Positions 28,792-36,506 of a stretch of 64,000 nt of DNA are shown here, piece after piece (the stretch's first letter is position 1; the number at the start of each line of letters is the position of its first letter). The notes beneath the pieces are model-generated. The model was not told the origin of the DNA, ran no database searches, and saw only the letters and a program-made list of their open reading frames with translations. A program made the position numbers and the translations under genes. Source of the stretch: Pseudomonas sp. PA27(2017). Its GTDB lineage: Bacteria > Pseudomonadota > Gammaproteobacteria > Pseudomonadales > Pseudomonadaceae. The stretch covers positions 62,001 through 126,000 of the forward strand of contig NZ_MSXW01000023.1 of NCBI RefSeq assembly GCF_001945445.1, written 5' to 3'.

Positions 28792-28825
28792 TCCTTTTTC
28801 GTGAAATGGGGTTAGGGAACCCATT
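28792..28825 (-). promoter_or_regulatory. preQ1-I-type riboswitch upstream of yhhQ
   Basis: Read on the minus strand, AATGGGTTCCCTAACCCCAT (28825-28806) then TTCACGAAAAAGGA (28805-28792). P1 is formed by AATGGG and CCCATT, the loop holds TTCCCTAAC, and the A-rich tail ends in AAGGA. This matches the compact preQ1-I aptamer (P1, UAACCCC, A-rich strand, then a P2 pseudoknot between the loop and the tail). The tail is the ribosome-binding site itself, so ligand binding would hide it and repress translation. Confidence 0.85.
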
Positions 28826-28946
28826 GCCGCAACCGACATGGCGGCGAGCGGCGCGCAGTGTACTGCCTGCACCCTTGCCGGAACAGCCCGTCCGGCGGAT
28901 GGCGAGCCTTTGACTGGTGATGCTTGAAGGTAGAAGCGGACGGTAA

Positions 28947-29031
28947 GGTGGATCGGGGCGCGTAACCGACGCTCCTTTCATCCACCCTTGCGATCACGGG
29001 CGGTGGACGGATGAAGCGTCGTCCACCCTAC
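28947..29031. repeat. Two GGTGGAT...TCCACCC palindromic repeats
   Basis: GGTGGATCGGGGCGCGTAAC...TTTCATCCACCC (28947-28988) and GGTGGACGGATGAAGCGTCG then TCCACCCTAC (29002-29031). They belong to the same dispersed family as the units at 17.9-18.2 kb and lie between yhhQ and the NlpC/P60 gene. Confidence 0.7.
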
Positions 29032-29073
29032 AAATGTCCGCTTCCGCCACGCCACTGTCGCTTCGCCGATCCC

Positions 29074-29616
29074 TCAACCATTGCTGGCCAGCTGCGTATC
29101 TTCCGGCATCACCCGGCGGGCCAATTGGAAGTGCTTTTTCCAGTAGCCGTCGCTGAGCTTGTCGATGCGTACGTTGGTGCCGCGGCGTGGTGCGTGGATG
29201 AAGCGATCGTTGCCCAGGTAGATGGCCACGTGGTCGACACCGCGCCCACGGATACGGAAGAACAGCAGGTCACCCGGCTCGAGATCACCCTTGGCCACCT
29301 TGGGACCATCAACGCGGGAGAGCGCACGGGAGGTACGGGGCAGGTCGAGGTCATCGACCTTCTTGAACGCATAGTTGACCAGGCCGCTGCAGTCGAAACC
29401 ATGTTCGAGGCTGGTGCCGCCCCAGCGGTACGGCGTGCCCAACGCGGTCAGCGCCCGGTTGACCACGGCCTGGGAAGAGTTCGGATCGACCTTGGAGGGT
29501 GCGACGACACGGCTGCTGCCGTCCTGCATGTGAACTCGGAAGCTGGCGGATGCGTTTCCAGCTGCAGCACATAACAGGGTGCTGCCTAAAATCAGAGAGA
29601 GGATCAGTTTATTCAA
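29074..29616 (-). CDS. NlpC/P60-family cell-wall endopeptidase (C40)
   Basis: A 180-aa exported cysteine peptidase that cuts peptidoglycan stem peptides. A TTG start at 29616 with AAGG eight bases upstream gives a clean signal peptide, NKLILSLILGSTLLCAAAG then NASA. (An upstream TTG at 29643 would add nine residues.) The catalytic triad is visible: Cys in EHGFDCSGLVNYAF, His in GVDHVAIYLG, and a polar third residue in RFIHAPRRG. The catalytic domain is nearly the whole mature protein; there is no binding repeat. Likely role: wall growth or turnover in the periplasm. Confidence 0.88.
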   Translation of the reverse strand: MNKLILSLILGSTLLCAAAGNASASFRVHMQDGSSRVVAPSKVDPNSSQAVVNRALTALGTPYRWGGTSLEHGFDCSGLVNYAFKKVDDLDLPRTSRALSRVDGPKVAKGDLEPGDLLFFRIRGRGVDHVAIYLGNDRFIHAPRRGTNVRIDKLSDGYWKKHFQLARRVMPEDTQLASNG

Positions 29617-29865
29617 TTCGATGACCTTGGGAATAAGACTCAAGCCGCCGCGAATCCCTTCCTGAAATCAGCCACTTGCAACCTAAACAATGAACTAAGA
29701 GAGTGCTCCGCACGTCCCGTGGACGGACAGTTAAAAACTGCGTCAGGTTCATTTTTTCTGGTTTTCAACGACGAACGGTATGTACCGCCAGCGGCTTTTC
29801 GAGTCGCAAAAATCGCCCCGTTGTCTGCTAGGGTTACAGCTCCCTCACGCACAAGGATCATGCCG

Positions 29866-30792
29866 ATGAAGCCCTTCAAGACCGTGATTACCGCCAGCCT
29901 GCTGGCCCTGAGCGCCAGCCTGTATGCCCAGGCCGAAGACGCCAAATGCGCCAGCGTCAGCCTGGCCGACCCAGGCTGGAGCGACATTGCGGTCACCAAC
30001 GGCATCGCCAGCCTACTGCTCGATGGCCTGGGCTACAAAGCGCAGACCCGTACCCTGGCCGTGCCGATCATCTTCGCCGGGCTGCAAAAAGGGCAGGTCG
30101 ACGTGTTTCTCGGCAACTGGATGCCGGCCGGCCAGCACGACTACGACCGCTACGTGGCCAGCGGGCAGATCGACAAGGTGGTGGAGAACCTGGGCGGCAC
30201 CGAATACACCCTGGCCGTGCCGACCTACGCCCATGAAGCCGGCGTGAAGGATTTCAACGACCTCGCCAAATTCGCCGACAAGTTCGGCAAGAAGATCTAT
30301 GGCATTGGCTCGGGCTCGCCAGCCAACGACTACATCCGCCAGATGATCGCGGGCAACGAGTTCGGCCTGGGCGATTGGAAACTGGTGGAGTCGAGCGAGC
30401 AGGCCATGCTGGTGCAGGTCGGCCGGGCGGTGAAACGCGATGAGTTCGTGGTGTTCCTGGGCTGGACGCCGCACCCCATGAACGTACAGTTCGACATGCA
30501 GTACCTCAAGGGCGGCGAGAAATTCTTCGGCAGCACCGGTTCGGTCAACACCCTGGCCCGCAAGGGCTTTGTTGCCGAATGCCCGAACGTGGGCAAGCTG
30601 CTGACCAACCTGAAGTTCACTCAGGAGATGGAAAACACCATCATGGACGACGTGCTCAACCGCAAGGTGGCCAATGCCACGGCGATCAAAAACTGGATCA
30701 AGGCCAACCCGCAGGTGCTCGATGGCTGGCTGGAAGGCGTGAAAACCCGCGATGGCGGTGACGGGCTGGCGGCGGTCAAGGCCAAGCTGTAG
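29866..30792 (+). CDS. Choline/glycine-betaine substrate-binding protein (ChoX/ProX type), solitary
   Basis: A 308-aa periplasmic type II binding protein (OpuAC domain). The ATG at 29866 lies eight bases after AAGGA. The signal peptide is KPFKTVITASLLALSASLYA then QA. Quaternary-amine site features are the aromatics in LADPGWSDIAV, LGNWMPAGQHDYDRY, GSGSPANDYIR and FLGWTPHPMNVQF, the Trp/Tyr-rich pattern of choline and betaine receptors. No permease or ATPase gene adjoins it. In Pseudomonas, solitary receptors such as BetX and CaiX share the CbcWV transporter core, and this may be another. A GC-rich hairpin follows. Confidence 0.88.
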   Translation: MKPFKTVITASLLALSASLYAQAEDAKCASVSLADPGWSDIAVTNGIASLLLDGLGYKAQTRTLAVPIIFAGLQKGQVDVFLGNWMPAGQHDYDRYVASGQIDKVVENLGGTEYTLAVPTYAHEAGVKDFNDLAKFADKFGKKIYGIGSGSPANDYIRQMIAGNEFGLGDWKLVESSEQAMLVQVGRAVKRDEFVVFLGWTPHPMNVQFDMQYLKGGEKFFGSTGSVNTLARKGFVAECPNVGKLLTNLKFTQEMENTIMDDVLNRKVANATAIKNWIKANPQVLDGWLEGVKTRDGGDGLAAVKAKL

Positions 30793-30802
30793 GCAGAAGG
30801 GA

Positions 30803-30832
30803 GCAGGCCGGCGGAGCAGAGTGCCGGCCTGC
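30803..30832. terminator. GC-rich hairpin after the binding-protein gene
   Basis: Perfect 10-bp stem GCAGGCCGGC/GCCGGCCTGC starting 10 bases after the stop. It lies between two convergent genes; there is no clear T-run. Confidence 0.55.
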
Positions 30833-30837
30833 CGAAC

Positions 30838-31104
30838 TCAATCGCGAACGAAGCGCAGACCCACGCCGTCAGGGGTGACGCGCATGACTTCCATCTCCAG
30901 GATCGGCGCTTCGATGGGCAGATCCTGCACCTGGCCGGTTACCCGGGTTCCGGGCTCCAGGGCGGCCAGGTCGTCATGCTTGACGTACACACCACCGTCG
31001 GAGAGGTCGCGGGTCTGGGCGACCAGCTCACCGAAGCTCGGATGGCAGATCTTGATGCGGCATTTCATCGGTGTACGGGGATGCTGACGCTGGTTGGCGG
31101 ACAT
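30838..31104 (-). CDS. PilZ-domain c-di-GMP-binding protein
   Basis: An 88-aa single-domain PilZ protein. The two binding motifs are R-x3-R (RQHPRTPMK, residues 6-10) and D/N-x-S-x2-G (DLSDGGVYV, about 33). The beta-barrel follows (LEPGTRVTGQVQDLPIEAPI). A tiny PilZ gene occupies the same place near the lipid A acyltransferase gene in P. aeruginosa (PA0012 type). It probably relays c-di-GMP to a partner; the partner is unknown. Confidence 0.88.
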   Translation of the reverse strand: MSANQRQHPRTPMKCRIKICHPSFGELVAQTRDLSDGGVYVKHDDLAALEPGTRVTGQVQDLPIEAPILEMEVMRVTPDGVGLRFVRD

Positions 31105-31169
31105 GTCCTGGCAGCCTCGAGAAAGATGTGCTCCGTTAATAACTCAAATCGCCCCACAAGCCCAGCGAA

Positions 31170-31194
31170 GCGGCGCCACGTTGCGAGGCGCCGC
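31170..31194 (-). terminator. Hairpin after the lipid A acyltransferase gene
   Basis: 8-bp stem GCGGCGCC/GGCGCCGC (31170-31177, 31187-31194), 6 bases past the stop at 31200 on the minus strand. Confidence 0.5.
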
Positions 31195-31199
31195 CGGTT

Positions 31200-32087
31200 T
31201 CAGTACCAGCGCTCTTCGCCCTCGGGGCGTTTCTTGAAGCGCTTCATGCTCCACATGTACTGGCTGGGGTAGGCGCGCACGTACTTCTCGACCACGCCGC
31301 TCATGGCCGCCACGGCGGTGTAGGGATCATCGCTGTACATGCCTTCCGGTGCGGCTTCGAGGATCACCTTGTAGCCCGAGCCGTCTTCCAGGCGCAGCGC
31401 ATGCAGGAAAACGCCAACTGCCTTGTGCCCGGCGAGCATGCCCGGCACGAACTTGCTGGTCAGCGCAACGGTGCCGCAGAAGGGCACGAAGATGCCAGCC
31501 GAGAGGCTCGGCTCCGGGTCGGCGGGAATGCCCACCGCGCCGCCCTTGCGCACTTCCTTGATGACGCTGAGGATGCCTTCCTTGGTCGACGGTGCCACGC
31601 GGTTGCCCAGTTGCACGCGCTGCTCGCGCAGCAGGTCGTCGACTGCCTTGAGCTTGGGTGGGCGGTAGAAAATGATCGGTTTGCACTGCGAGCAGTAGAA
31701 GTGGTTGAGCACTTCCCAGTTGCCCAGGTGGCTGGTGATGCCGACCACGCCCTTGCCGGAGGCCAGCGCCGCCTCGAGCACTTCCAGGCCCTCGACCTCA
31801 CGCACGCGCGCCAGGGATTTGTGCGCCGGCCAGACCCAGGCGCAGGCACTCTCGGTCAGGGTACGGCCGATATCCATGAGGCTGCGGCCGACCAGTTTGT
31901 CGTGCTCGGCGGCAGTCAGTTCAGGGAAACACTTGGCGAGATTGATGCGCACGACTTCGCGCGAGCCATTCGGCAGCTTCCACATCAACCAGCCGATCAT
32001 CGCACCCAGCGACTGCACGGCACGCCAAGGCAGGAGGGCAAACAAGCGCAGGGATCCGACCACCAGCGCGCCTTTGAGCTTTTCCAC
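31200..32087 (-). CDS. Lipid A (2-hydroxy)lauroyl acyltransferase, HtrB/LpxL family
   Basis: A 295-aa inner-membrane acyltransferase that adds a secondary lauroyl chain to lipid A. An N-terminal membrane anchor (LRLFALLPWRAVQSLGAMIG) is followed by the H-x4-E catalytic motif in GITSHLGNWEVLNHFYCSQ, then IIFYRPPKLKAVDDLL and GGAVGIPADPEPS. P. aeruginosa has two such enzymes; this position corresponds to PA0011 (HtrB2 type). It precedes the PilZ gene. Confidence 0.9.
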   Translation of the reverse strand: MEKLKGALVVGSLRLFALLPWRAVQSLGAMIGWLMWKLPNGSREVVRINLAKCFPELTAAEHDKLVGRSLMDIGRTLTESACAWVWPAHKSLARVREVEGLEVLEAALASGKGVVGITSHLGNWEVLNHFYCSQCKPIIFYRPPKLKAVDDLLREQRVQLGNRVAPSTKEGILSVIKEVRKGGAVGIPADPEPSLSAGIFVPFCGTVALTSKFVPGMLAGHKAVGVFLHALRLEDGSGYKVILEAAPEGMYSDDPYTAVAAMSGVVEKYVRAYPSQYMWSMKRFKKRPEGEERWY

Positions 32088-32173
32088 AAGCAGCTCCCGT
32101 TAAAAAGGGCGCGTATTGTAACTGTCTGGGGCCGGCCTGGCTGTTACATACACGGGCAGAAACGATGAAACGT

Positions 32174-32788
32174 TCAATAAAGCTGCGTTTTCAGGCGTTC
32201 CTGCAGTTGCTGCTCATAGGCCTGCACGTCGAACTGCGGATCCATCACCGCCTTGAGCAAATCGCCGGCTGACGGCAGGCTGGCTCGTTCGACCTGCCGT
32301 TCGGCCTCCCACAAGCCCGAGCGCACCGCCGCCTTGGAACACTGGAAGTAGCAGGTATCGATGCTGATGCGCAGCACGCTGCGCGGCAGTTTGCCTTGCG
32401 CCTCGCACAGCGCCAGCAGCTCGGGCTCCAGCGAGATGGTCGCGCGGCCATTGACCCGGAAGCTCTCGCCGACGCCGGGGATCAGGAACAGCAGCGCCAC
32501 GTGGGGGTCGTGGATGATGTTGCGCAGGCTGTCGATGCGGTTGTTGCCGGGGCGATCCGGCAGCAGCAGGGTGCGCTCATCGAGAACGCGCACGAAACCC
32601 GCTGCGTCGCCCCGCGGCGAGCAGTCCAGCCCGTCCGGGCCGCGAGTGCCCAGCACCACGAACGGCGAGGCGGCCACCAGTGCCTGGTAGGGCGCGCTCA
32701 GGTAGGGCAGCTCCTTGCGCAGCGAGCGCTCGTGGGGCACGCCGTACAGCGCCTGCAATTGTTCGAGCGTATCGATGGTGGTGCTCAT
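32174..32788 (-). CDS. Pyridoxamine-5'-phosphate-oxidase-fold flavoprotein
   Basis: A 204-aa PPOX-fold protein (MSMEG_1061-like subgroup). AGGAGG before the ATG at 32788 is strong. Family pieces are SPFVVLGTRGPDGLDCSPRG then DAAGFVRVLD, LLLPDRPGNNRIDSLRNIIH and VALLFLIPGVGESFRVNGRA, the flavin/FMN-binding barrel. DTCYFQCSKAAVRSGLWE is the usual C-terminal signature. Probably an FMN- or F420-like-cofactor reductase of unknown substrate. It overlaps the tag stop (ATGA), so the two are co-translated. Confidence 0.82.
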   Translation of the reverse strand: MSTTIDTLEQLQALYGVPHERSLRKELPYLSAPYQALVAASPFVVLGTRGPDGLDCSPRGDAAGFVRVLDERTLLLPDRPGNNRIDSLRNIIHDPHVALLFLIPGVGESFRVNGRATISLEPELLALCEAQGKLPRSVLRISIDTCYFQCSKAAVRSGLWEAERQVERASLPSAGDLLKAVMDPQFDVQAYEQQLQERLKTQLY

Positions 32789-33348
32789 GGTCGGGCCTCC
32801 TGTTGCAGTTGGGCGTAGCGATCGCAATCGCGGGTATGGTCCATGACCATGCCGGTGGCCTGCATGAAGGCGTAGCAGATGGTCGGGCCGACGAAGGTGA
32901 AGCCGGCCTTCTTCAACGCCTTGCTCATGGCCTCGGCTTCAGGCGTGACGGCCGGTACGTCGCCACGGCCCTCGAAATGGTTGATCTTCGGCTGGCCGCC
33001 AACGAACGACCAGAGCAACGCCACCGGGTCGTCCAGGCGCAGCCAGGCCTGGGCGTTCTTGCGTGCGGCCTGCAGCTTGAGGCGATTACGGATGATGCCG
33101 GGGTCCTGCATCAGGGTCTCGATGTAGGCGTCGCTCATCACGGCCAGGCGCTCGGCATCGAAGCCGAACAGCACTTCGCGATACCGCTCGCGCTTCTTCA
33201 GTACGGTGATCCACGACAACCCGGCCTGGGCGCCTTCGAGTATCAGCATCTCGAACAGGTGCTGGGGATCGCGCGATGCCACACCCCATTCCCTGTCGTG
33301 GTAGGCCTGATACAGCGGATCGTCGTTACACCAGAAACAGCGGGGCAT
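32785..33348 (-). CDS. tag: DNA-3-methyladenine glycosylase I (Tag)
   Basis: Removes 3-methyladenine from alkylated DNA (187 aa). The N-terminus PRCFWCNDDPLYQAYHDREW and the C-terminal HTRDC supply the zinc ligands of the family (Cys4, His17, and a His/Cys pair near 170). The catalytic Glu region is FEMLILEGAQAGLSWITVLK. Asp in RNRLKLQAARKNA and the block FTFVGPTICYAFMQATGMV complete the helix-hairpin-helix fold. The frame runs to 33447, but homologues start MPRCxWC. Confidence 0.95.
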   Translation of the reverse strand: MPRCFWCNDDPLYQAYHDREWGVASRDPQHLFEMLILEGAQAGLSWITVLKKRERYREVLFGFDAERLAVMSDAYIETLMQDPGIIRNRLKLQAARKNAQAWLRLDDPVALLWSFVGGQPKINHFEGRGDVPAVTPEAEAMSKALKKAGFTFVGPTICYAFMQATGMVMDHTRDCDRYAQLQQEARP

Positions 33349-33447
33349 GGCAGTCGGCTCGGTGAGGGGCGAGGGGAGACTATAACCGCGCATTGCCGCA
33401 ACGGGTGCAATCCGCCTCGGGAACGCGCCGCGCCCGAAGCCGGCCAC

Positions 33448-34254
33448 TCAGGATTCGTCCTTCAGGTAGGCCGCCAACTCGGGCGATACCTTGTCGATAT
33501 CCACAGCGGCGTGGTGCACGCTGCCGTCCTTGCCTTCGACGGTCAGCCACAGCCCGTCGCTGACCCTGGCCTTGGCGGGAATCTGGATCTCCACCCGGCG
33601 ATCCCAGCGCTCGCCGCTGAACACCAGGCCGGCGGCCCGCAGCGAGCGCGGCTTGCGGATCTTGAGGTAGGCCGCGCGGATCTGGTCGTCGCAGCGCTCG
33701 CAGAAACGCACTTCGAAGGCCTTGAAGGGCGTACCCAGTACCTGATGCGGCGCCTTGCGCTGGGCCTGGGCGAGGGCGAACGGCCAGGGCCCGACCTGGC
33801 CATGTACGGCTTCATCGCTATGCAGTGGTTTCGGCGCAGCGCTCAGCAACAGGCCGAGCACCACCACGGGCACCAGCAACAGCAACGCTGTGGCAGCGCG
33901 GCGCAGGCCTAGCAAGCGTTCGGCTGGTGGCTGCATGGCCGGATGCTTGTCGCGACGCGGCGGCGCCTTGGCGGGCTCGCGCTGCCCGGGCCACTTGGGC
34001 AGGTAGAAAGCCAGCACCACGCCGGCGACCGACAGCCAACCGAACCAGGCGGCCGCGCCGATGCTCCAGCCCAGCTGCCCCAGGCTCAGCACCAACGCCG
34101 CGGCCAGCAGCAGCCAGCCGAAACTGCGCAGCGCACGCATCCACCATGGCGAGAGCACGCGATGCAGCAGCTGCCGGCAGTGTTTTTCCATGGCCAGCGC
34201 CAGGGCGATGAAACCGCCCAGGCTGGCCAGCAGAAGAGACAGGTTGAGGATCAT
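33448..34254 (-). CDS. DUF3325 membrane protein with extra C-terminal periplasmic domain
   Basis: A 268-aa protein. Residues 1-~90 match the DUF3325 type: helices ILNLSLLLASLGGFIALALA, LRSFGWLLLAAALVLSLGQL and IGAAAWFGWLSVAGVVLAFY. A basic linker follows, then a further helix (AATALLLLVPVVVLGLLLSA), then ~140 soluble residues with FEVRFCERCDDQIRAAYLKI, a CxxC pair. DUF3325 proteins I know of stop after the first part. ATGA overlap with the DUF3649 gene upstream shows a coupled operon. Genes of this trio usually accompany TonB-dependent siderophore receptors, which suggests a role in iron uptake; no receptor is present here. Confidence 0.7.
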   Translation of the reverse strand: MILNLSLLLASLGGFIALALAMEKHCRQLLHRVLSPWWMRALRSFGWLLLAAALVLSLGQLGWSIGAAAWFGWLSVAGVVLAFYLPKWPGQREPAKAPPRRDKHPAMQPPAERLLGLRRAATALLLLVPVVVLGLLLSAAPKPLHSDEAVHGQVGPWPFALAQAQRKAPHQVLGTPFKAFEVRFCERCDDQIRAAYLKIRKPRSLRAAGLVFSGERWDRRVEIQIPAKARVSDGLWLTVEGKDGSVHHAAVDIDKVSPELAAYLKDES

Positions 34255-34547
34255 CCCGCGCCTCCCGACTGCAACGCCCAGCACGACAGCGCTGCCACGC
34301 CAGTGGGGATCAGCATGCCCAGCCAGGCGCGGGTCACGCTGCGTACGCTGAACACCCAGATCACCGCCACGGCATACAGGGTAAAGCTGAGCATGGTGGC
34401 GGCCAGCACGGCCTGGCTTTTCGGCAGCGGCCAGATCAGCGCCAACAGCACGGTCAACGCCGAGGCCAGTGCATAGCCGCCCAATGCTGCCGCCAGTACC
34501 CGCGAGGCGACCGCCCAGCGATAGGCGGCTGTCGAACCCTTCTTCAT
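34251..34547 (-). CDS. DUF3649 small membrane protein
   Basis: A 98-aa protein with three hydrophobic helices: VASRVLAAALGGYALASALT, SQAVLAATMLSFTLYAVAVI and AWLGMLIPTGVAALSCWALQ. AAGGAGG precedes the ATG at 34547. Its start overlaps the PepSY stop and its stop overlaps the DUF3325 start, both by 4 bases. DUF3649 proteins are described as subunits of iron-uptake membrane complexes that occur with PepSY and DUF3325; the molecular role is not known. Confidence 0.75.
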   Translation of the reverse strand: MKKGSTAAYRWAVASRVLAAALGGYALASALTVLLALIWPLPKSQAVLAATMLSFTLYAVAVIWVFSVRSVTRAWLGMLIPTGVAALSCWALQSGGAG

Positions 34548-36190
34548 GCCAGCGCCTCCTTGCTGCTCGGCGCCATAGTCGCGTCGGCCTTCAGCCAGCG
34601 GCGGCGGATCTTCATGGCAGCGTAGGCGAACAGCGCCGCCAGGCCGAACATGCTCAGGTCGAAGCCGGCCAGCACCCAGTCGCCTTCGGCAAGGGTCACG
34701 CCCAGGTGGCGATCCGTGGTCAGGGCGTTGAGTGCCGGAATCAGGGCATAGGCCGCCACCGCCATCCAGGCCAGTTCCAGCCAGGCTCTCTTCAAGGGTC
34801 GCAGCGCGGCGTAGAGGAACAGCCAGCCCCACGTCAGGAACAGGCAGTGCATTTCCCAGGCGGCGCGGTCGGCCATGCCCACCGGCAACAGGCGATTGGC
34901 CCAGAAGTAGGCGGCGACCGCGATCGGCAGGCCGACCAGGGTACCGGCATTGAGCACCTCCACCAGGCGCAGGCCATAGGCGTCGAACAATGCCGCTGCA
35001 TCGTTGCGCTTGCGGTGCTGGTGGCGCCGTTTGACCGTCCACAATACCAGGCCGGTGCCGATCATCGCGCAACCAAGCAGGCCTGCGATGAGGTACAGCC
35101 AACGCAGCCACCAGTCGGCGAACAGCCCCTCATGCAGACCATAGAAGGTGTCCAGCGTCGTAATGGTGGCGTTGGGCTGACGGTCATAGACGATCGGCGT
35201 GCCATTGACGGCATCGAAACTCATCACCTCCGGGTCGTAGATGTTCACCCGCCCACCAGGCATTCGTTGCACATCGACGCGGGCTGGCTCGCCCTTGACC
35301 TGACGGATGGTCAATGCCGCCACACCCGGCGCCTGCCACGTGGCCTCGGCGCGCTGCAGCAGCGGTTCGAGGTCGGCCTGTGGACGACGGGCCGGCAGAT
35401 ACTCGCGCCGGTCTCGCTCGTAGAGCTCGTCGTACATCGCCCGACGCTGCAGGTCACTGGTGCCATAAACGACAGCGGCGCCGGCCGGCATGTAGTCGAA
35501 CGTATAGAACAGCAGCCCGCTGTAGGTGATCATCAGAAAGAAGGGCAGGGCCATGACGCTGACCACGTTGTGAGCGTCAAGCCAGGAACGCTGGCCCTTG
35601 CCAGGCCGGAAGGTGAAGAAATCCTTGAAGATCTTCTTGTGGGTGATCACCCCGCTGAGGATCGCCAGCAGCATAAGCAGGGTGCATACGCCGACGATGT
35701 AGATCGCCACATCGTAGGGAATGTAGTGCAACGCATAGTGCATGCGGTACAGCGTGGTACCACCACCGGTTTCCCGTGGTTCGATGCCCTGGCGCAACAG
35801 ACCGGTTCGCGCGTCCAGGTCTTCGTATCCGCGGCGCCCGTAGTCGTGACCGCGCTCTGGAAGGTCCTCCCAGGCAATTTCCAGGCCCTGGTCACCGCGA
35901 AAGCGCAACGGTGTGTGCGGCAGGGTGATGGTCCACGATTGCGCCTTGGTGGCCACCTGCTCCAGGCGGGCAAGGGCCATTTCGATCATCCGCCCACGCT
36001 CGACGCTCTCGACGCTCTCGACGCTCTCGACGTGCACCTGCAGCGGCCGCTCGGGCTGCATCCAGCGGGTGATCTCATCGTCCACATAACCGGCGGTGCC
36101 GGTCACGAACACGAAGAACAATACCCAGCCCACCACCAGCCCCGTCCAGGTATGCAACCAGGCCATGGACTGGCGAAATCCCTCTTTCAT
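34544..36190 (-). CDS. PepSY-domain membrane protein (siderophore-linked reductase type)
   Basis: A 548-aa PepSY_TM protein starting at the ATG at 36190 behind AAGGTG. The first helix is SMAWLHTWTGLVVGWVLFF, followed by a periplasmic loop and ALHYIPYDVAIYIVGVCTLL. The conserved DAHNVVSVMALPFFLMITYSG and TTLDTFYGLHEGLFADWW hold His residues typical of heme-binding ferric reductases. C-terminal helices complete the membrane part. Related proteins reduce Fe(III)-siderophores in the periplasm (FoxB/PiuB types). The loop after the first helix contains an expanded VES tripeptide repeat. It heads the PepSY-DUF3649-DUF3325 operon. Confidence 0.82.
   Translation of the reverse strand: MKEGFRQSMAWLHTWTGLVVGWVLFFVFVTGTAGYVDDEITRWMQPERPLQVHVESVESVESVERGRMIEMALARLEQVATKAQSWTITLPHTPLRFRGDQGLEIAWEDLPERGHDYGRRGYEDLDARTGLLRQGIEPRETGGGTTLYRMHYALHYIPYDVAIYIVGVCTLLMLLAILSGVITHKKIFKDFFTFRPGKGQRSWLDAHNVVSVMALPFFLMITYSGLLFYTFDYMPAGAAVVYGTSDLQRRAMYDELYERDRREYLPARRPQADLEPLLQRAEATWQAPGVAALTIRQVKGEPARVDVQRMPGGRVNIYDPEVMSFDAVNGTPIVYDRQPNATITTLDTFYGLHEGLFADWWLRWLYLIAGLLGCAMIGTGLVLWTVKRRHQHRKRNDAAALFDAYGLRLVEVLNAGTLVGLPIAVAAYFWANRLLPVGMADRAAWEMHCLFLTWGWLFLYAALRPLKRAWLELAWMAVAAYALIPALNALTTDRHLGVTLAEGDWVLAGFDLSMFGLAALFAYAAMKIRRRWLKADATMAPSSKEALA
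36001..36032. repeat. In-frame 9-bp tandem repeat in the PepSY gene
   Basis: CGACGCTCT occurs three times in exact tandem at 36001-36027, with partial units on both sides. On the minus strand it encodes VESVESVESVE in the first periplasmic loop. The unit is a multiple of three, so gain or loss of copies would keep the frame. Confidence 0.85.
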
Positions 36191-36506
36191 CGATACACCT
36201 TGCCTGCTGCTCTGTACACGATCAGGCCCCCGGCCGTGGGGCGGCTGATCGACGACGGCTGCCGTTGTGCACCGCAAACGGCAGCGTTTCCCTATAAGAC
36301 GCGCGAGCACCGCCAAACCCGCAGGTCGACCAGGCAGATTTTTTCCAGTGCACGGGCGGGTGGCGTGAAAACCCATCGCCAGCGCCAGCAGCCTGCCATC
36401 ACCCGAGTCGCACTTTCATCAGTCGAGACGGCGCAGCATGCGGGCTGCGCCTTGCTTCGGGTATACTCTCCGGCTTTCTGTCGCAGCCCCAACAGGTGAA
36501 TTTTTC

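Noticed and set aside
34469..36499. A 676-codon open frame opposite the PepSY gene
   Set aside because: Antisense shadow; rich in His, Gln and Arg with no recognisable domain, while the minus-strand frame encodes a full PepSY protein with a good ribosome site.
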